From positions 2,091,001 to 2,155,000 of the forward strand of contig NZ_CP063656.1 in assembly GCF_015209725.1 (NCBI RefSeq): a stretch of DNA of 64,000 nucleotides, written 5' to 3'. The notes under the pieces are model-generated. The model was not told the origin of the DNA, made no database searches, and saw only the letters and a list, made by a program, of their open reading frames with translations. Positions within the stretch are counted from its first letter, which is position 1. Every line of letters starts with the position of its first letter. The DNA comes from Lysobacter ciconiae (GTDB taxonomy: Bacteria > Pseudomonadota > Gammaproteobacteria > Xanthomonadales > Xanthomonadaceae). Position numbers and translations under genes: made by a program. Of this stretch, positions 17,970 through 26,429 are shown one piece after another.

Positions 17970-19286
17970 ATGCACACGCCCAGCTCCCGGCCGGCCGGAG
18001 ATCTCCCCGGCCTGCCCTTCCACGACCGCCCCGACGCGCCGCTGCTGGTCGGCTTCAGCGGTGGGCTGGATTCCACCGTGCTCCTGCATGCACTGTCCAG
18101 CGATGCGGCCGTTCGTGCGCGTGGACTGCGCGCCGTGCACATCCACCACGGCCTGCAGGCCGACGCCGACCGTTGGAGCGCGCACTGCGAGGGGGCCTGC
18201 CAGTCGCTCGACATTGCGCTGGACACGATCCGGGTCGTGGTGCGGGCTGAAGGAAGCGGCACCGAGGCCGCGGCTCGCGATGCGCGGCATGCGGCATTCG
18301 CCGGTCTGATGGCGCGCGGGGAGGTGCTGGTACTGGGCCACCACCGCGACGACCAGGCCGAAACTTTTCTGCTGCGCGCGTTGCGTGGATCGGGCGTGAA
18401 CGGCCTCGCGTCGATCCGGCGCTGGCGGGGGTTTGGCCCGGGACGGCTGTGGCGACCGCTGCTGGATACCTCGCGCGAGACGCTGCTGGCCTATGCGACC
18501 GCGCACGGCCTCGACTGGATCGAGGACCCCAGCAACACCGATTGCAGTTTCGATCGCAATTTCCTGCGCCAGCAGGTCCTGCCGCTGCTGCGCTCGCGTT
18601 GGCCGCATGCCGAATCCGCGTTCGCGCGTTCCGCCACCCTGTGCGGGGAAGCACAGCAGCTGCTGGAAGAAGAGGACGCGGCTGCGCTGGCGGCGAGCAC
18701 CGGCGAAAGCCCGCGAGTGCTCTCACGCGCTGCGCTGCGCACCCTGCCCGACGCTCGCCGTGCGCGCGTGCTGCGACGCTGGATCGCCGGACTCAAACTG
18801 CCCCCGCTGCCGGCGCACGGCGTGGCACGCATCGAGGCGGACCTGCTGCACGCACGCCCCGATGCCTCGGCGCGCTTCCAGTGGAACGACGCGGTGATCC
18901 GCGCCTGGCGCGATGGGTTGTACGCAGGCAGGGTGCAGGGCGAAGTGCCGCTTGGCTGGACCGCAGCCTGGGACGGCGGCGAGCCCTTAAAGCTCCCACA
19001 CGGCGAGTTGACCCTGGAAGGCGCACCGCTCCTGCCATCGCCCGGCCTGGTCACGACCCGGCGCGGAGGCGAGCGGATCACCCTGCCGGGCCGCACCCAC
19101 AGCCACTCGCTGAAGCACCTGCTCCCGGATCTGGGTGTTCCACCGTGGCAACGAGACGGCCTGCCCTTGTTGAAGAACACCGACGGCGCGGTGCTGGCCG
19201 TGGCCGACCTGGCCTACGCAGCGGAGTTCGCCGCCTGGCTGGACCTGCACGGTGCCCGCCTGCGGTGGCTGCCGACCGATCATTGA
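17970..19286 (+). CDS. tilS: tRNA(Ile)-lysidine synthase
   Basis: ATP-dependent enzyme that converts C34 of the CAU-anticodon tRNA-Ile to lysidine, changing its identity from Met to Ile. The 438-residue product has the PP-loop ATP site SGGLDS at residues 30-35, GHHRDDQAETFLLRALRGSG in the catalytic domain, and the TilS substrate-binding and C-terminal domains. A TTG at 17964 would add two residues; ATG 17970 is preferred. In E. coli it lies next to accA as well, so the order here is a modified version of that neighbourhood with the reductase inserted. Confidence 0.95.
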   Translation: MHTPSSRPAGDLPGLPFHDRPDAPLLVGFSGGLDSTVLLHALSSDAAVRARGLRAVHIHHGLQADADRWSAHCEGACQSLDIALDTIRVVVRAEGSGTEAAARDARHAAFAGLMARGEVLVLGHHRDDQAETFLLRALRGSGVNGLASIRRWRGFGPGRLWRPLLDTSRETLLAYATAHGLDWIEDPSNTDCSFDRNFLRQQVLPLLRSRWPHAESAFARSATLCGEAQQLLEEEDAAALAASTGESPRVLSRAALRTLPDARRARVLRRWIAGLKLPPLPAHGVARIEADLLHARPDASARFQWNDAVIRAWRDGLYAGRVQGEVPLGWTAAWDGGEPLKLPHGELTLEGAPLLPSPGLVTTRRGGERITLPGRTHSHSLKHLLPDLGVPPWQRDGLPLLKNTDGAVLAVADLAYAAEFAAWLDLHGARLRWLPTDH

Positions 19287-19349
19287 CCCTCATGGGCCCG
19301 CAGCTCGCCCTGCATTGACCCTCCGCGTGCGCTGGCCGACACTGCACGG

Positions 19350-19622
19350 ATGCCCCGCAAACCCGATACCGAAGCTTCGCCCGTTGCCCATTTCGAAACC
19401 TCGCTGGACGCCCTCGAGCAGCTGGTCGAAAAGATGGAAAAGGGCGACCTGAGCCTGGAAGAATCACTGGCCGCCTACGAGCGCGGCGTCGGCCTGTACC
19501 GCAGTTGCCAGACCGCGCTGGAACAGGCCGAGCTGCGCGTGCGCCTGCTCAGCGACCCGCAGGATCCCGACAGCGGCGAGGAATTCCATCCCCTGCCCGA
19601 TCCTTCCGCGCCCGATGCCTGA
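19350..19622 (+). CDS. xseB: Exodeoxyribonuclease VII small subunit
   Basis: Small helical subunit of exonuclease VII, which degrades single-stranded DNA with the large subunit XseA (not in this window). The 90-residue product has the family core FETSLDALEQLVEKMEKGDL and LEESLAAYERGVGL. It is slightly longer than E. coli XseB owing to an acidic, Pro-rich C-terminal tail. Its 3' end overlaps ispA by 8 nt, the conserved xseB-ispA pairing. Confidence 0.95.
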   Translation: MPRKPDTEASPVAHFETSLDALEQLVEKMEKGDLSLEESLAAYERGVGLYRSCQTALEQAELRVRLLSDPQDPDSGEEFHPLPDPSAPDA

Positions 19623-20496
19623 GACGCGTCTGGCGCAGTGGCGGGAGCGGATCGACCTCGCCCTAGCCGCCGCACTGCCGAGTGCGGACGGCGGCGCCCA
19701 CCGGCTGCACGCGGCCATGCACCACGCCGCGCTGCTGGGCGGCAAACGCATGCGGCCGCTGCTGGTCTACGCCGCTGGCGACCTGTGCGGCGCCGATCCG
19801 GTCGCGCTGGACGCCCCGGCGGTCGCCATCGAACTGGTCCACGCCTACTCGCTGGTGCACGACGACCTGCCGGCGATGGACGATGACGACCTGCGCCGCA
19901 ACCAGCCAACCGTGCATATCGCCTTTGACGAGGCCACCGCGATCCTCGCCGGTGATGCCTTGCAGACCCACGCCTTCAGCGTGCTCGCCGACGCGCCGGT
20001 GGCCGATGCCATCCGCGTCGCCCTGATGCGCACCCTCGCCCAAGCGGCCGGCAGCGCCGGGATGTGCGGCGGCCAAGCGCTGGACCTGGCGGCGACCGGC
20101 AACGGCGCTGCCATCGGCATCGAGGCGCTGGAGCACCTGCACGCCCTCAAGACCGGGGCGCTGATCCGCGCCGCGGTGCGCATGGGCGCCCTGTGCGCGA
20201 ACGCCAGCGAAGCTGACCTCGCGCGACTGGATGTCTACGCCGGCGCCCTTGGCCTGGCATTCCAGGTCCGCGACGACATCCTCGACGTCGAGGGCGACAG
20301 CGACACGCTGGGCAAGACCGCCGGCAAGGACGCCGTCCAGGACAAGGCCACCTTTCCCGCGCTGCTGGGAATGCAGGCCTCGCAAGCCCGCCTGCAGGCG
20401 CTCGCCGCGCGCATGGACGATGCGCTGGAGCCGTTTGGTGAGCGCGCGCGCCTGCTCGCCGCGCTCGGACGCCAGGCGGTCGAACGCCGCTTCTGA
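19615..20496 (+). CDS. ispA: Polyprenyl (farnesyl) diphosphate synthase
   Basis: Trans-prenyltransferase condensing IPP with DMAPP and GPP to farnesyl-PP, the substrate of UppS and of quinone side-chain synthesis. The 293-residue product has the first aspartate-rich motif DDLPAMDDDD starting at residue 83 and the second, DDILDVEGD, starting at residue 220. LGGKRMRPLLVY lies near the N-terminus. It overlaps xseB. The dxs gene that often follows ispA is absent; the next gene is the CHASE2 protein after 63 nt. Confidence 0.94.
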   Translation: MPETRLAQWRERIDLALAAALPSADGGAHRLHAAMHHAALLGGKRMRPLLVYAAGDLCGADPVALDAPAVAIELVHAYSLVHDDLPAMDDDDLRRNQPTVHIAFDEATAILAGDALQTHAFSVLADAPVADAIRVALMRTLAQAAGSAGMCGGQALDLAATGNGAAIGIEALEHLHALKTGALIRAAVRMGALCANASEADLARLDVYAGALGLAFQVRDDILDVEGDSDTLGKTAGKDAVQDKATFPALLGMQASQARLQALAARMDDALEPFGERARLLAALGRQAVERRF

Positions 20497-20559
20497 CCGG
20501 TTTCGTCCCCAAGCCTCGTAGGTGGAGGGGACACGGGTTTCGGCATAGCAGGTAGCGCG

Positions 20560-22407
20560 ATGGGCAACGGCCCCGGCCATGCCGTACTGGCATGGCTACA
20601 CACACGCATGGCAACGCTGGGCGTCCGCGCGATGGACGCCTGGACGGTCGTCCTGCGCGGCTATCGTCGGCCGCTGGCGTGGCTGACGCTGCGGCTGCGT
20701 TTCGCGTTCTTCCCACTGCTGGCGATGGCGGCGATTGGCTGGCTGGGGTGGGACTGGACCCACGAGCGGTCGCTCGACGCCGCCGAGGATGCAATCTTCG
20801 ACCAAGTGCTTCAGTGGCGCCCCGTTGAGCCCACGCCGTCGGGCCGGGTGGTGGTGGTCGAGATCGATGACTGCTCCATCGACTACTTCCGCAGCGTCGG
20901 TGAAGGCGGCTGGCCATGGAGCCGCGCACGCCACGCCGACCTGATCGACGGGCTCGACCGCGCCGGCGTGCGCGGGGTGGGTTTCGACGTCCTGTTCGCC
21001 GATCGCTCCGCGCAGGATCCACAGGGCGACCTGCTGCTGGAAGAGATGGCCAAGGCGGGCGACGGCCGGTTCCTGTTCGCCGCCTCGCGCCTGCACCGCG
21101 ACTTTGACGGGCGCGCATCGCTGACCGCCGACCTGGCGCCTGCGGCGTATGCGCGCACGCGGGCCGCAACCATCCCTGGGCCGACGGTCGCGCTGATGCT
21201 GCCCTATGGAGAGGCCATGGCGCGCCAAAGCGCGCTGGTCAATGTCGCCCGGGCCGAGGACGGCGTGGTGCGCGACGTGCTGCTCTACCTGGAGGCGGGC
21301 GACTGGAACATCCCCGCGTTGCCATTGCGCCTGGCCGCCCTGGCGGATCACCCAATCGCAGCGGTTCACCACCCGCGAAAGCCCTTGCTGCGCGTCAACT
21401 GGCGGACCCGCTCGCAACTGCCCTACGCCAGTGCCGCCGACATCATCGAGCAGCGGCCGATCTGCCATTCCGACGCCCACCCGATGCCGTCCCTGAGCGA
21501 CACAGTGGCGCTGGTGGGGTACACGGCCGCGGGCATCAACGACGTCAAGCCCACCCCGGTCAACCGCGCGATGCCGGGGGTGGAGGTCCTCGCCGAGGCG
21601 ACCGAGGCGCTGGTGGCCGGAAGCGCGATCCGGATGCCGCCGGGATGGGTGAAATACGTGCTCGCCGCGTTGGCGACCCTGCTGACCACGCTGGTCTTTT
21701 GGCGCGGGCAGCCACACAAGGACGTGGATTCGGTGTTCGTGGCGATCAATGCGCTGCTGTTGCTGCTCGCTTTTGCCGGGCTGACGTTGTTCGGAGTCTT
21801 CCTGGACATCTTCGCCAGCGTCGGCTTCGTCAGCCTGTGTTTCGGCGCGTGCCGGATGTACTCAGGCGTGCAGCGCGGACGCGCTGACGGCAACAGCGAC
21901 TACACCGCCGAGCACGATCCGGCCGCCGAGCCGTGGACGGCGGTGGTGCGCCTGCGCCTGCTGCCGGATCCGACCTTGTCGGCGCGCAGCTACAAGGTCC
22001 GGCGGCGCGAGTACCGGCGCGTCCTGCGCCGCCACGTCTATGCCGGGGACGGGATCGTCATGATCGACGGCATCGTGGAGCGCAAGCACGTGATGACCGC
22101 GATGCTGGATGACATCGCCACCTTGCTGTGGAACGGCAGCAGCGAGGCGACGCTGCGCGACCGGGTCCGCAAGGATCTGGATGCTCTGCAGGCGGAACTC
22201 GTGCGCTATCCACGCGCACCAGCGGCGCGCGCGCAGCTGGCGATCAGTCTCGCGATGGCGGAAACCGGCGGCGCCAGTCCCGACGCGCGCCGACTGAAAC
22301 TGCGCAGTCTGCTTCGCCAGGACTTCAACCAACTCCCCGAGCGGCCGCTGGAGGCCGCCAACACCTTCCTGGATACGGGCCCCGGGCCCGATGGAGAAAC
22401 CGCATGA
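20560..22407 (+). CDS. CHASE2-domain membrane protein with unrecognised cytoplasmic tail
   Basis: Predicted inner-membrane sensor of 615 residues. One membrane helix near residues 46-65 is followed by a periplasmic CHASE2 domain (about 70-345), recognisable from RVVVVEIDDCSIDYF, GWPWSRARHADLIDGLDRAG and GVGFDVLFADRS. Three closely spaced helices follow (about 365-440). CHASE2 proteins normally continue into an adenylate cyclase, histidine kinase, Ser/Thr kinase or GGDEF domain. Here the last 170 or so residues show none of those motifs, only a basic, helix-rich region without a domain I recognise. The stop overlaps the start of the SH3-M48 protease in ATGA, suggesting the two are translated together and may act together. 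Ligand and output are unknown. Confidence 0.82.
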   Translation: MGNGPGHAVLAWLHTRMATLGVRAMDAWTVVLRGYRRPLAWLTLRLRFAFFPLLAMAAIGWLGWDWTHERSLDAAEDAIFDQVLQWRPVEPTPSGRVVVVEIDDCSIDYFRSVGEGGWPWSRARHADLIDGLDRAGVRGVGFDVLFADRSAQDPQGDLLLEEMAKAGDGRFLFAASRLHRDFDGRASLTADLAPAAYARTRAATIPGPTVALMLPYGEAMARQSALVNVARAEDGVVRDVLLYLEAGDWNIPALPLRLAALADHPIAAVHHPRKPLLRVNWRTRSQLPYASAADIIEQRPICHSDAHPMPSLSDTVALVGYTAAGINDVKPTPVNRAMPGVEVLAEATEALVAGSAIRMPPGWVKYVLAALATLLTTLVFWRGQPHKDVDSVFVAINALLLLLAFAGLTLFGVFLDIFASVGFVSLCFGACRMYSGVQRGRADGNSDYTAEHDPAAEPWTAVVRLRLLPDPTLSARSYKVRRREYRRVLRRHVYAGDGIVMIDGIVERKHVMTAMLDDIATLLWNGSSEATLRDRVRKDLDALQAELVRYPRAPAARAQLAISLAMAETGGASPDARRLKLRSLLRQDFNQLPERPLEAANTFLDTGPGPDGETA

Positions 22408-23720
22408 AGCTCATCAGCAAACGCATCGGCGTGGCGATCCTGCCCGCGCTGCTCCTCACCGCCGGCGCCATTGCCGCGACCGCGGAGATGCCCGCGGTCG
22501 TGCACAAACCCTCGGTGGAGGTGCGCAGCGCACCGGACCTCAAGGCCGGCAAGATCGCCGTCCTGCAGCGCAATGCAGCGGTGAAGATCGTCGACCAGAA
22601 CGGCCTGTGGTACCGGCTGCAGTTGGCCGATGGCGGCAGTGGTTACGTGCGCATCAACGAGGTGCGGGTGGCGAGCGCCGGCACCGAGACCCCCACCGCC
22701 AACAGTCAGGCGCTGTTCGGTGGCAACGCCGGCCAGGGCAGGAGCACGGAGACAGCAAGCGTGCGCGGTATCAACGAGACCACGCTGCGGACCGCCCGCA
22801 ACGACGCTGCCGGACTGTCGAGGTTGCAGGCCTACAGCGTCAGCGCAGAGACCGCTGGCGCACACGCGCGCAGCCAGGGCTGGCAGCCGGTACGCATCGC
22901 CTGGGGACCGGATGCGGCGGCCGCGCGTGGCAGCGGTGGGCAGGCGACCCAGGCCGAGAAGCGCGCGACCCTGTCGTCGGCGCGCGGGCTGCTATCGCGG
23001 CTTGGCGGCGGTGCGATCGCCGACAGCGCGATGCGGGTTGCCGATCGTGCGGTCGGCAAGTCCGAGCAGGAGCTGGCCGCCGAGGAACTCGAGCTCGGGC
23101 CGGCCATTGCCGGGCGGGTGCTGGGCGCGGCGCCGCTGTGGGCCAACCCGGAAGCACAGAAGCGCATCAACCTGGTCGGCCGCTGGGTCGCCTCGCAGAC
23201 CTCGCGACCGCAACTGCCCTGGACCTTCGGGGTCATCGACGATGGCGAGATCAACGCCTACGCCGCTCCGGGCGGCTACATCCTGGTCACCCGCGGCATG
23301 TACGACCTGCTCGACGACGACGCCGAGCTGGCGGCGGTAATCGCCCACGAACTCGGCCACGTCGTCCAGCGCGACCACTTTGAGGTGATCCGCAAGCAGG
23401 AGATCGCCAAGGTTGGCAAGGACGTCGCGATGGCCCAGGTCCGGCCACACGGCATTGCAGCGGATTTCGCGCGCGACTACGTCGATACCCACGGCGCGGC
23501 GGTGATGATAAGCAGCCTGGACCGCGACGCCGAATACCGCGCGGACGAAGCGGCCGGGGTGTACCTGGCGCGCGCCGGGTTCGACCCGCTGTCGTTCTAC
23601 GCGGTGCTGCAGAAGATGGCCGCCCTGGGCACCCGTCCGGCGCGCATGTCGCAGCTGTACCGTACGCATCCGCCGCTGGCCGCGCGCATGGACCGGCTCG
23701 ACCAGCGCGTCAGCCGCTGA
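22404..23720 (+). CDS. SH3-domain M48 family metalloprotease
   Basis: Exported zinc protease of 438 residues. A signal peptide (about 1-25, ending AIAATAE) precedes a bacterial SH3 domain (about 33-92) with SVEVRSAPDLKAGK and YVRINEVRV. A low-complexity linker follows, then an M48 peptidase domain with HELGH at residues 315-319 and a downstream Glu in DAEYRADEAA as the third ligand. It is related in its catalytic half to BepA/YcaL/LoiP-type proteases that act on outer-membrane proteins. The start overlaps the CHASE2 stop in ATGA; the longer open frame upstream is inside that gene. The target is unknown, though the SH3 domain suggests attachment to peptidoglycan or a partner protein. Confidence 0.87.
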   Translation: MKLISKRIGVAILPALLLTAGAIAATAEMPAVVHKPSVEVRSAPDLKAGKIAVLQRNAAVKIVDQNGLWYRLQLADGGSGYVRINEVRVASAGTETPTANSQALFGGNAGQGRSTETASVRGINETTLRTARNDAAGLSRLQAYSVSAETAGAHARSQGWQPVRIAWGPDAAAARGSGGQATQAEKRATLSSARGLLSRLGGGAIADSAMRVADRAVGKSEQELAAEELELGPAIAGRVLGAAPLWANPEAQKRINLVGRWVASQTSRPQLPWTFGVIDDGEINAYAAPGGYILVTRGMYDLLDDDAELAAVIAHELGHVVQRDHFEVIRKQEIAKVGKDVAMAQVRPHGIAADFARDYVDTHGAAVMISSLDRDAEYRADEAAGVYLARAGFDPLSFYAVLQKMAALGTRPARMSQLYRTHPPLAARMDRLDQRVSR

Positions 23721-23741
23721 CGGCGAAGTGCCAGACGCAAG

Positions 23742-23771
23742 CGGGCCCGGGAAATCACTCTCCCGGGCCCG
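23742..23771. terminator. Bidirectional hairpin between convergent genes
   Basis: A perfect 11-bp GC-rich inverted repeat (arms CGGGCCCGGGA at 23742-23752 and TCCCGGGCCCG at 23761-23771, 8-nt loop) lies between the M48 protease and the convergent DUF4870 gene. It is placed where a shared terminator is expected. T-runs are poor on both strands, so activity is inferred from position and stem strength. Confidence 0.65.
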
Positions 23772-23810
23772 TGCCTGCAGGTATGGCGTAACGACCGGCC
23801 GATGCAGGAA

Positions 23811-24224
23811 TCAGCTGACCAGACGCAGCGTCATCGGATAGCGGTAGGCAATGCCTTCGTTGCTCTTGATGGTCGCGATGATGGTCATCACCAGCCAGTA
23901 GATGCCCACCGCGAAGGCGGCAAGGTAGAACAGGAAGCCGATCAGGATCACCAGCAGCACCGTGCCGACGGCCACCAGCGCCAGCGTAACGATGGCGATG
24001 GTGATGTTGAAGTTGAGCGCTTCCTTGGCCTGGTCGTCTACGAACGGCATCGTTTCCCTCTGGATCAGCCAGATGATCAGCGGGCCGAGCACGCAGCCCA
24101 GACCGCCGGTGAAGATGCCGGTCAACGCGGACAGGTGGGCAAACATCGCCCATTGACGCTGCTGGACGGGGACGCCCTCGTCCTGCGGCGGTGTACCAAG
24201 TGGATCGTGTTCGTGAACGTTCAT
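23811..24224 (-). CDS. DUF4870 family membrane protein
   Basis: Small 137-residue inner-membrane protein. After a polar 25-residue N-terminus, the sequence has RQWAMFAHLSALTGIF, then a conserved QAKEALNFNITI motif typical of DUF4870 (Tic20-like fold). Three to four hydrophobic helices follow. The family has no established function. The ATG is preceded by GGGGG. It stands alone, facing the M48 protease across a hairpin and lying downstream of tldE on the same strand after a 66-nt gap. Confidence 0.85.
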   Translation of the reverse strand: MNVHEHDPLGTPPQDEGVPVQQRQWAMFAHLSALTGIFTGGLGCVLGPLIIWLIQRETMPFVDDQAKEALNFNITIAIVTLALVAVGTVLLVILIGFLFYLAAFAVGIYWLVMTIIATIKSNEGIAYRYPMTLRLVS

Positions 24225-24290
24225 GCCAAACCCCCTGAATGGATGCTTGAAAGCATGTGCCCTGCCCGCGGGCAGGTCAATCGAGCCGGC

Positions 24291-25661
24291 TCAGCCTTCG
24301 CCGGCGACCGTCATCCGCCCGACCAGGATCGAGCCGGTGCGGATGTGCGAACGGTGGTCGACGTCGCTGCCGACGGCCTCGATGGCGGCGAACATGTCCT
24401 TCAGGTTGCCGGCGATGGTGATGCCATCGACCGGGTACTGGATCTGGCCGTCCTGGATCCAGAAGCCACCCGCGCCGCGCGAGTAATCGCCGGTGATGGT
24501 GTTCACGCCCTGCCCCATCAGCTGGGTCACCAGCAGTCCGGTGCCCATCCCGGCCAGCATTGCCGGCAGATCGCCGGCATTGCTGGCGACCTGCAGGTTG
24601 TGCACGCCGCCGGCGTTGGCGGTGGTCTGCAGACCCAGGCGCCGCGCCGAGTAGCTGCCCAGCACGTAGCGCTGCAACACGCCGCCTTCCACCAGCGCGG
24701 ACTCTCGGGTGGCGACGCCCTCGGCATCGAACGAGGCCGAGCGGAAGCCGCGCGGCAGGAACGGCAGCTCATGCAGGGCGAACCACTCCGGGAAGATCTG
24801 CGTGCCCACGCTGTCGAGCAGGAAACTGGCGCGCCGGTACAGGGCGCCGCCGGACACCGCGCCGAGCAGGTGGCCGACCAGCCCGCGCGCGACCTCGGCC
24901 GAGAACAGCACCGGATAGGCGCCGGTGGGGACCTGCCGCGGTGCCAGGCGCGAGATCGCCCGCTCGGCGGCCTTGCGACCGATCGCGCTGGCCGGTTCCA
25001 GGTCTTCGGCGGCGAGCGCAATGTCGTACCAGCCGTCGCGCTGCATCTGCTCGCCACGGCCGGCGATCAGCGCGCAGCCCAGGCTGTGGTGGGTGCCGCG
25101 CTCGCGGCCGACGAAGCCGTGCGAGTTGGCGTACACCGACACCGTGCTGCCACTGCTCGCCGAGGCGCCGTCGGAGTTTTCCAGACGCGCATCGGCATCG
25201 CGGCCCGCCTGTTCACAGGCGAGCGCCAGGTCGATCGCCTCATCGGCCTGGATATCCCAGGGATGCCAACTGTCGAACTCGCGCAGGTCGGTCGCCATCA
25301 GCTCGGCGTCGGCCAGCCCGGCGGCCGGATCGCGCTCGGTGTGGCGCGCGATCGCGCACGCCTGGTCCACGGTCGTGGCCAGGCTTTCCTCACGCAGGTC
25401 GGCCGTGGACGCGCTGCCCTTGCGACCATCGAAGTAGACCGTGACCGCAATCGAGCGGTCGCGGGTCGACTCGACCGTCTCCACCTCGCCCATGCGCACG
25501 CTGACGTTCAGCCCGGACTCCTCCGAGCACGACACCTCGGCCTGGTCGGCGCCGTTGGCTCGGGCGGCGTCCAGCAGCCGCCGCGACAGGCCGGCCAGCA
25601 TGTCCAGTTGCTCCTCGCTGTGGGAAAGGGGGGATGGATGGGTCGGGCGCAGCTCGTTCAA
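24291..25661 (-). CDS. pmbA: Metalloprotease TldE/PmbA
   Basis: One subunit of the TldD/TldE heterodimeric protease that degrades unfolded peptides, matures microcin B17 and processes CcdA in E. coli. TldE lacks the zinc ligands and acts as partner. The 456-residue product aligns with PmbA throughout: KGSASTADL, FVGRERGTHHSLGCALIAG, GLVGHLLGAVSGGALYR, and the C-terminal MGQGVNTITGDYSRGAGGFW. I take the TTG at 25661 because AAGGA lies about 7 nt upstream and the length then fits the family; an ATG at 25766 would add 35 unrelated residues. It is divergent from darP and separated from its partner tldD by that gene. Confidence 0.92.
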   Translation of the reverse strand: MNELRPTHPSPLSHSEEQLDMLAGLSRRLLDAARANGADQAEVSCSEESGLNVSVRMGEVETVESTRDRSIAVTVYFDGRKGSASTADLREESLATTVDQACAIARHTERDPAAGLADAELMATDLREFDSWHPWDIQADEAIDLALACEQAGRDADARLENSDGASASSGSTVSVYANSHGFVGRERGTHHSLGCALIAGRGEQMQRDGWYDIALAAEDLEPASAIGRKAAERAISRLAPRQVPTGAYPVLFSAEVARGLVGHLLGAVSGGALYRRASFLLDSVGTQIFPEWFALHELPFLPRGFRSASFDAEGVATRESALVEGGVLQRYVLGSYSARRLGLQTTANAGGVHNLQVASNAGDLPAMLAGMGTGLLVTQLMGQGVNTITGDYSRGAGGFWIQDGQIQYPVDGITIAGNLKDMFAAIEAVGSDVDHRSHIRTGSILVGRMTVAGEG

Positions 25662-25768
25662 TGTCTTATCCTTGCAGGCTGTGGTTCCGGGCGATCGCCC
25701 CGGAGTCTGTTCTTGATGCGGTCGCGGCGGGCCAGACCCGTGGCGACCGGAAAATGTAGGATCCAACG

Positions 25769-26416
25769 ATGCGCGGCATAGACGAGGAAACCGGCGAATT
25801 CCGTGGCGAGAGCCGCAGCCAGCAGCGGCGCGAGGCGCTTGAAGTGGCCGCCATCGCCGAGCAGCTGGTCGCCCTCAGCGAGGCGCAGCTGGCCCGGATG
25901 CCGGTGCCGGAAGATCTGCTGCCGCACATCCGCGAGGCACGCCGGATCACCTCGCACATCGCCCACAAGCGCCAGCTGGCGTTCCTGGCCAAGCAGATGC
26001 GGCGCGAGGATGACGCGGTGATGGAGGCGATCCGCGACGCGCTCGACGAGAAAGGCGATACCGCAAGGCGCGAAACCGCGATCATGCACCGCGTCGAGGC
26101 CTGGCGTGACCGGCTGCTGGCCGAGAGCGATGCCGCCCTGACCGAATTGCTGGACCTGTACCCCGACGCCGACCGCCAAGGCCTGCGCCAGCTGGTCCGC
26201 AATGCGCTGGAGGAGCGCAAGCGCAACAAGCCGCCGCGCGCCGCGCGCGAGCTGTTCCGGCAGCTGCGCGAACTGATCCTGCTGCCGGAGATGCCGGTCG
26301 CCGGTGCCGCGGGCTTGGAGGCCGGCGACGAGGTGCTCGACGACGAAGCGCTGGGCGACGAAACCATCGACGAGCGCGCGCTCGACGACGACGCAGCGGA
26401 CCAGCGCCAGCCGTAG
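25769..26416 (+). CDS. darP: Ribosome-associated protein DarP/YjgA
   Basis: Helical protein of 215 residues (DUF615) that associates with late 50S assembly intermediates in E. coli. Recognisable segments are SRSQQRREALEVAAIAEQL, HIAHKRQLAFLAKQMRRED and LLDLYPDADRQGLRQLVRNA. The C-terminus is a strongly acidic tail of about 35 residues rich in Asp and Glu (EVLDDEALGDE and similar), beyond the usual core. It is divergent from tldE, matching the yjgA-pmbA pairing seen in gammaproteobacteria, and converges on tldD with a 13-nt gap. Confidence 0.92.
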   Translation: MRGIDEETGEFRGESRSQQRREALEVAAIAEQLVALSEAQLARMPVPEDLLPHIREARRITSHIAHKRQLAFLAKQMRREDDAVMEAIRDALDEKGDTARRETAIMHRVEAWRDRLLAESDAALTELLDLYPDADRQGLRQLVRNALEERKRNKPPRAARELFRQLRELILLPEMPVAGAAGLEAGDEVLDDEALGDETIDERALDDDAADQRQP

Positions 26417-26429
26417 CCGACCTGCGGCA

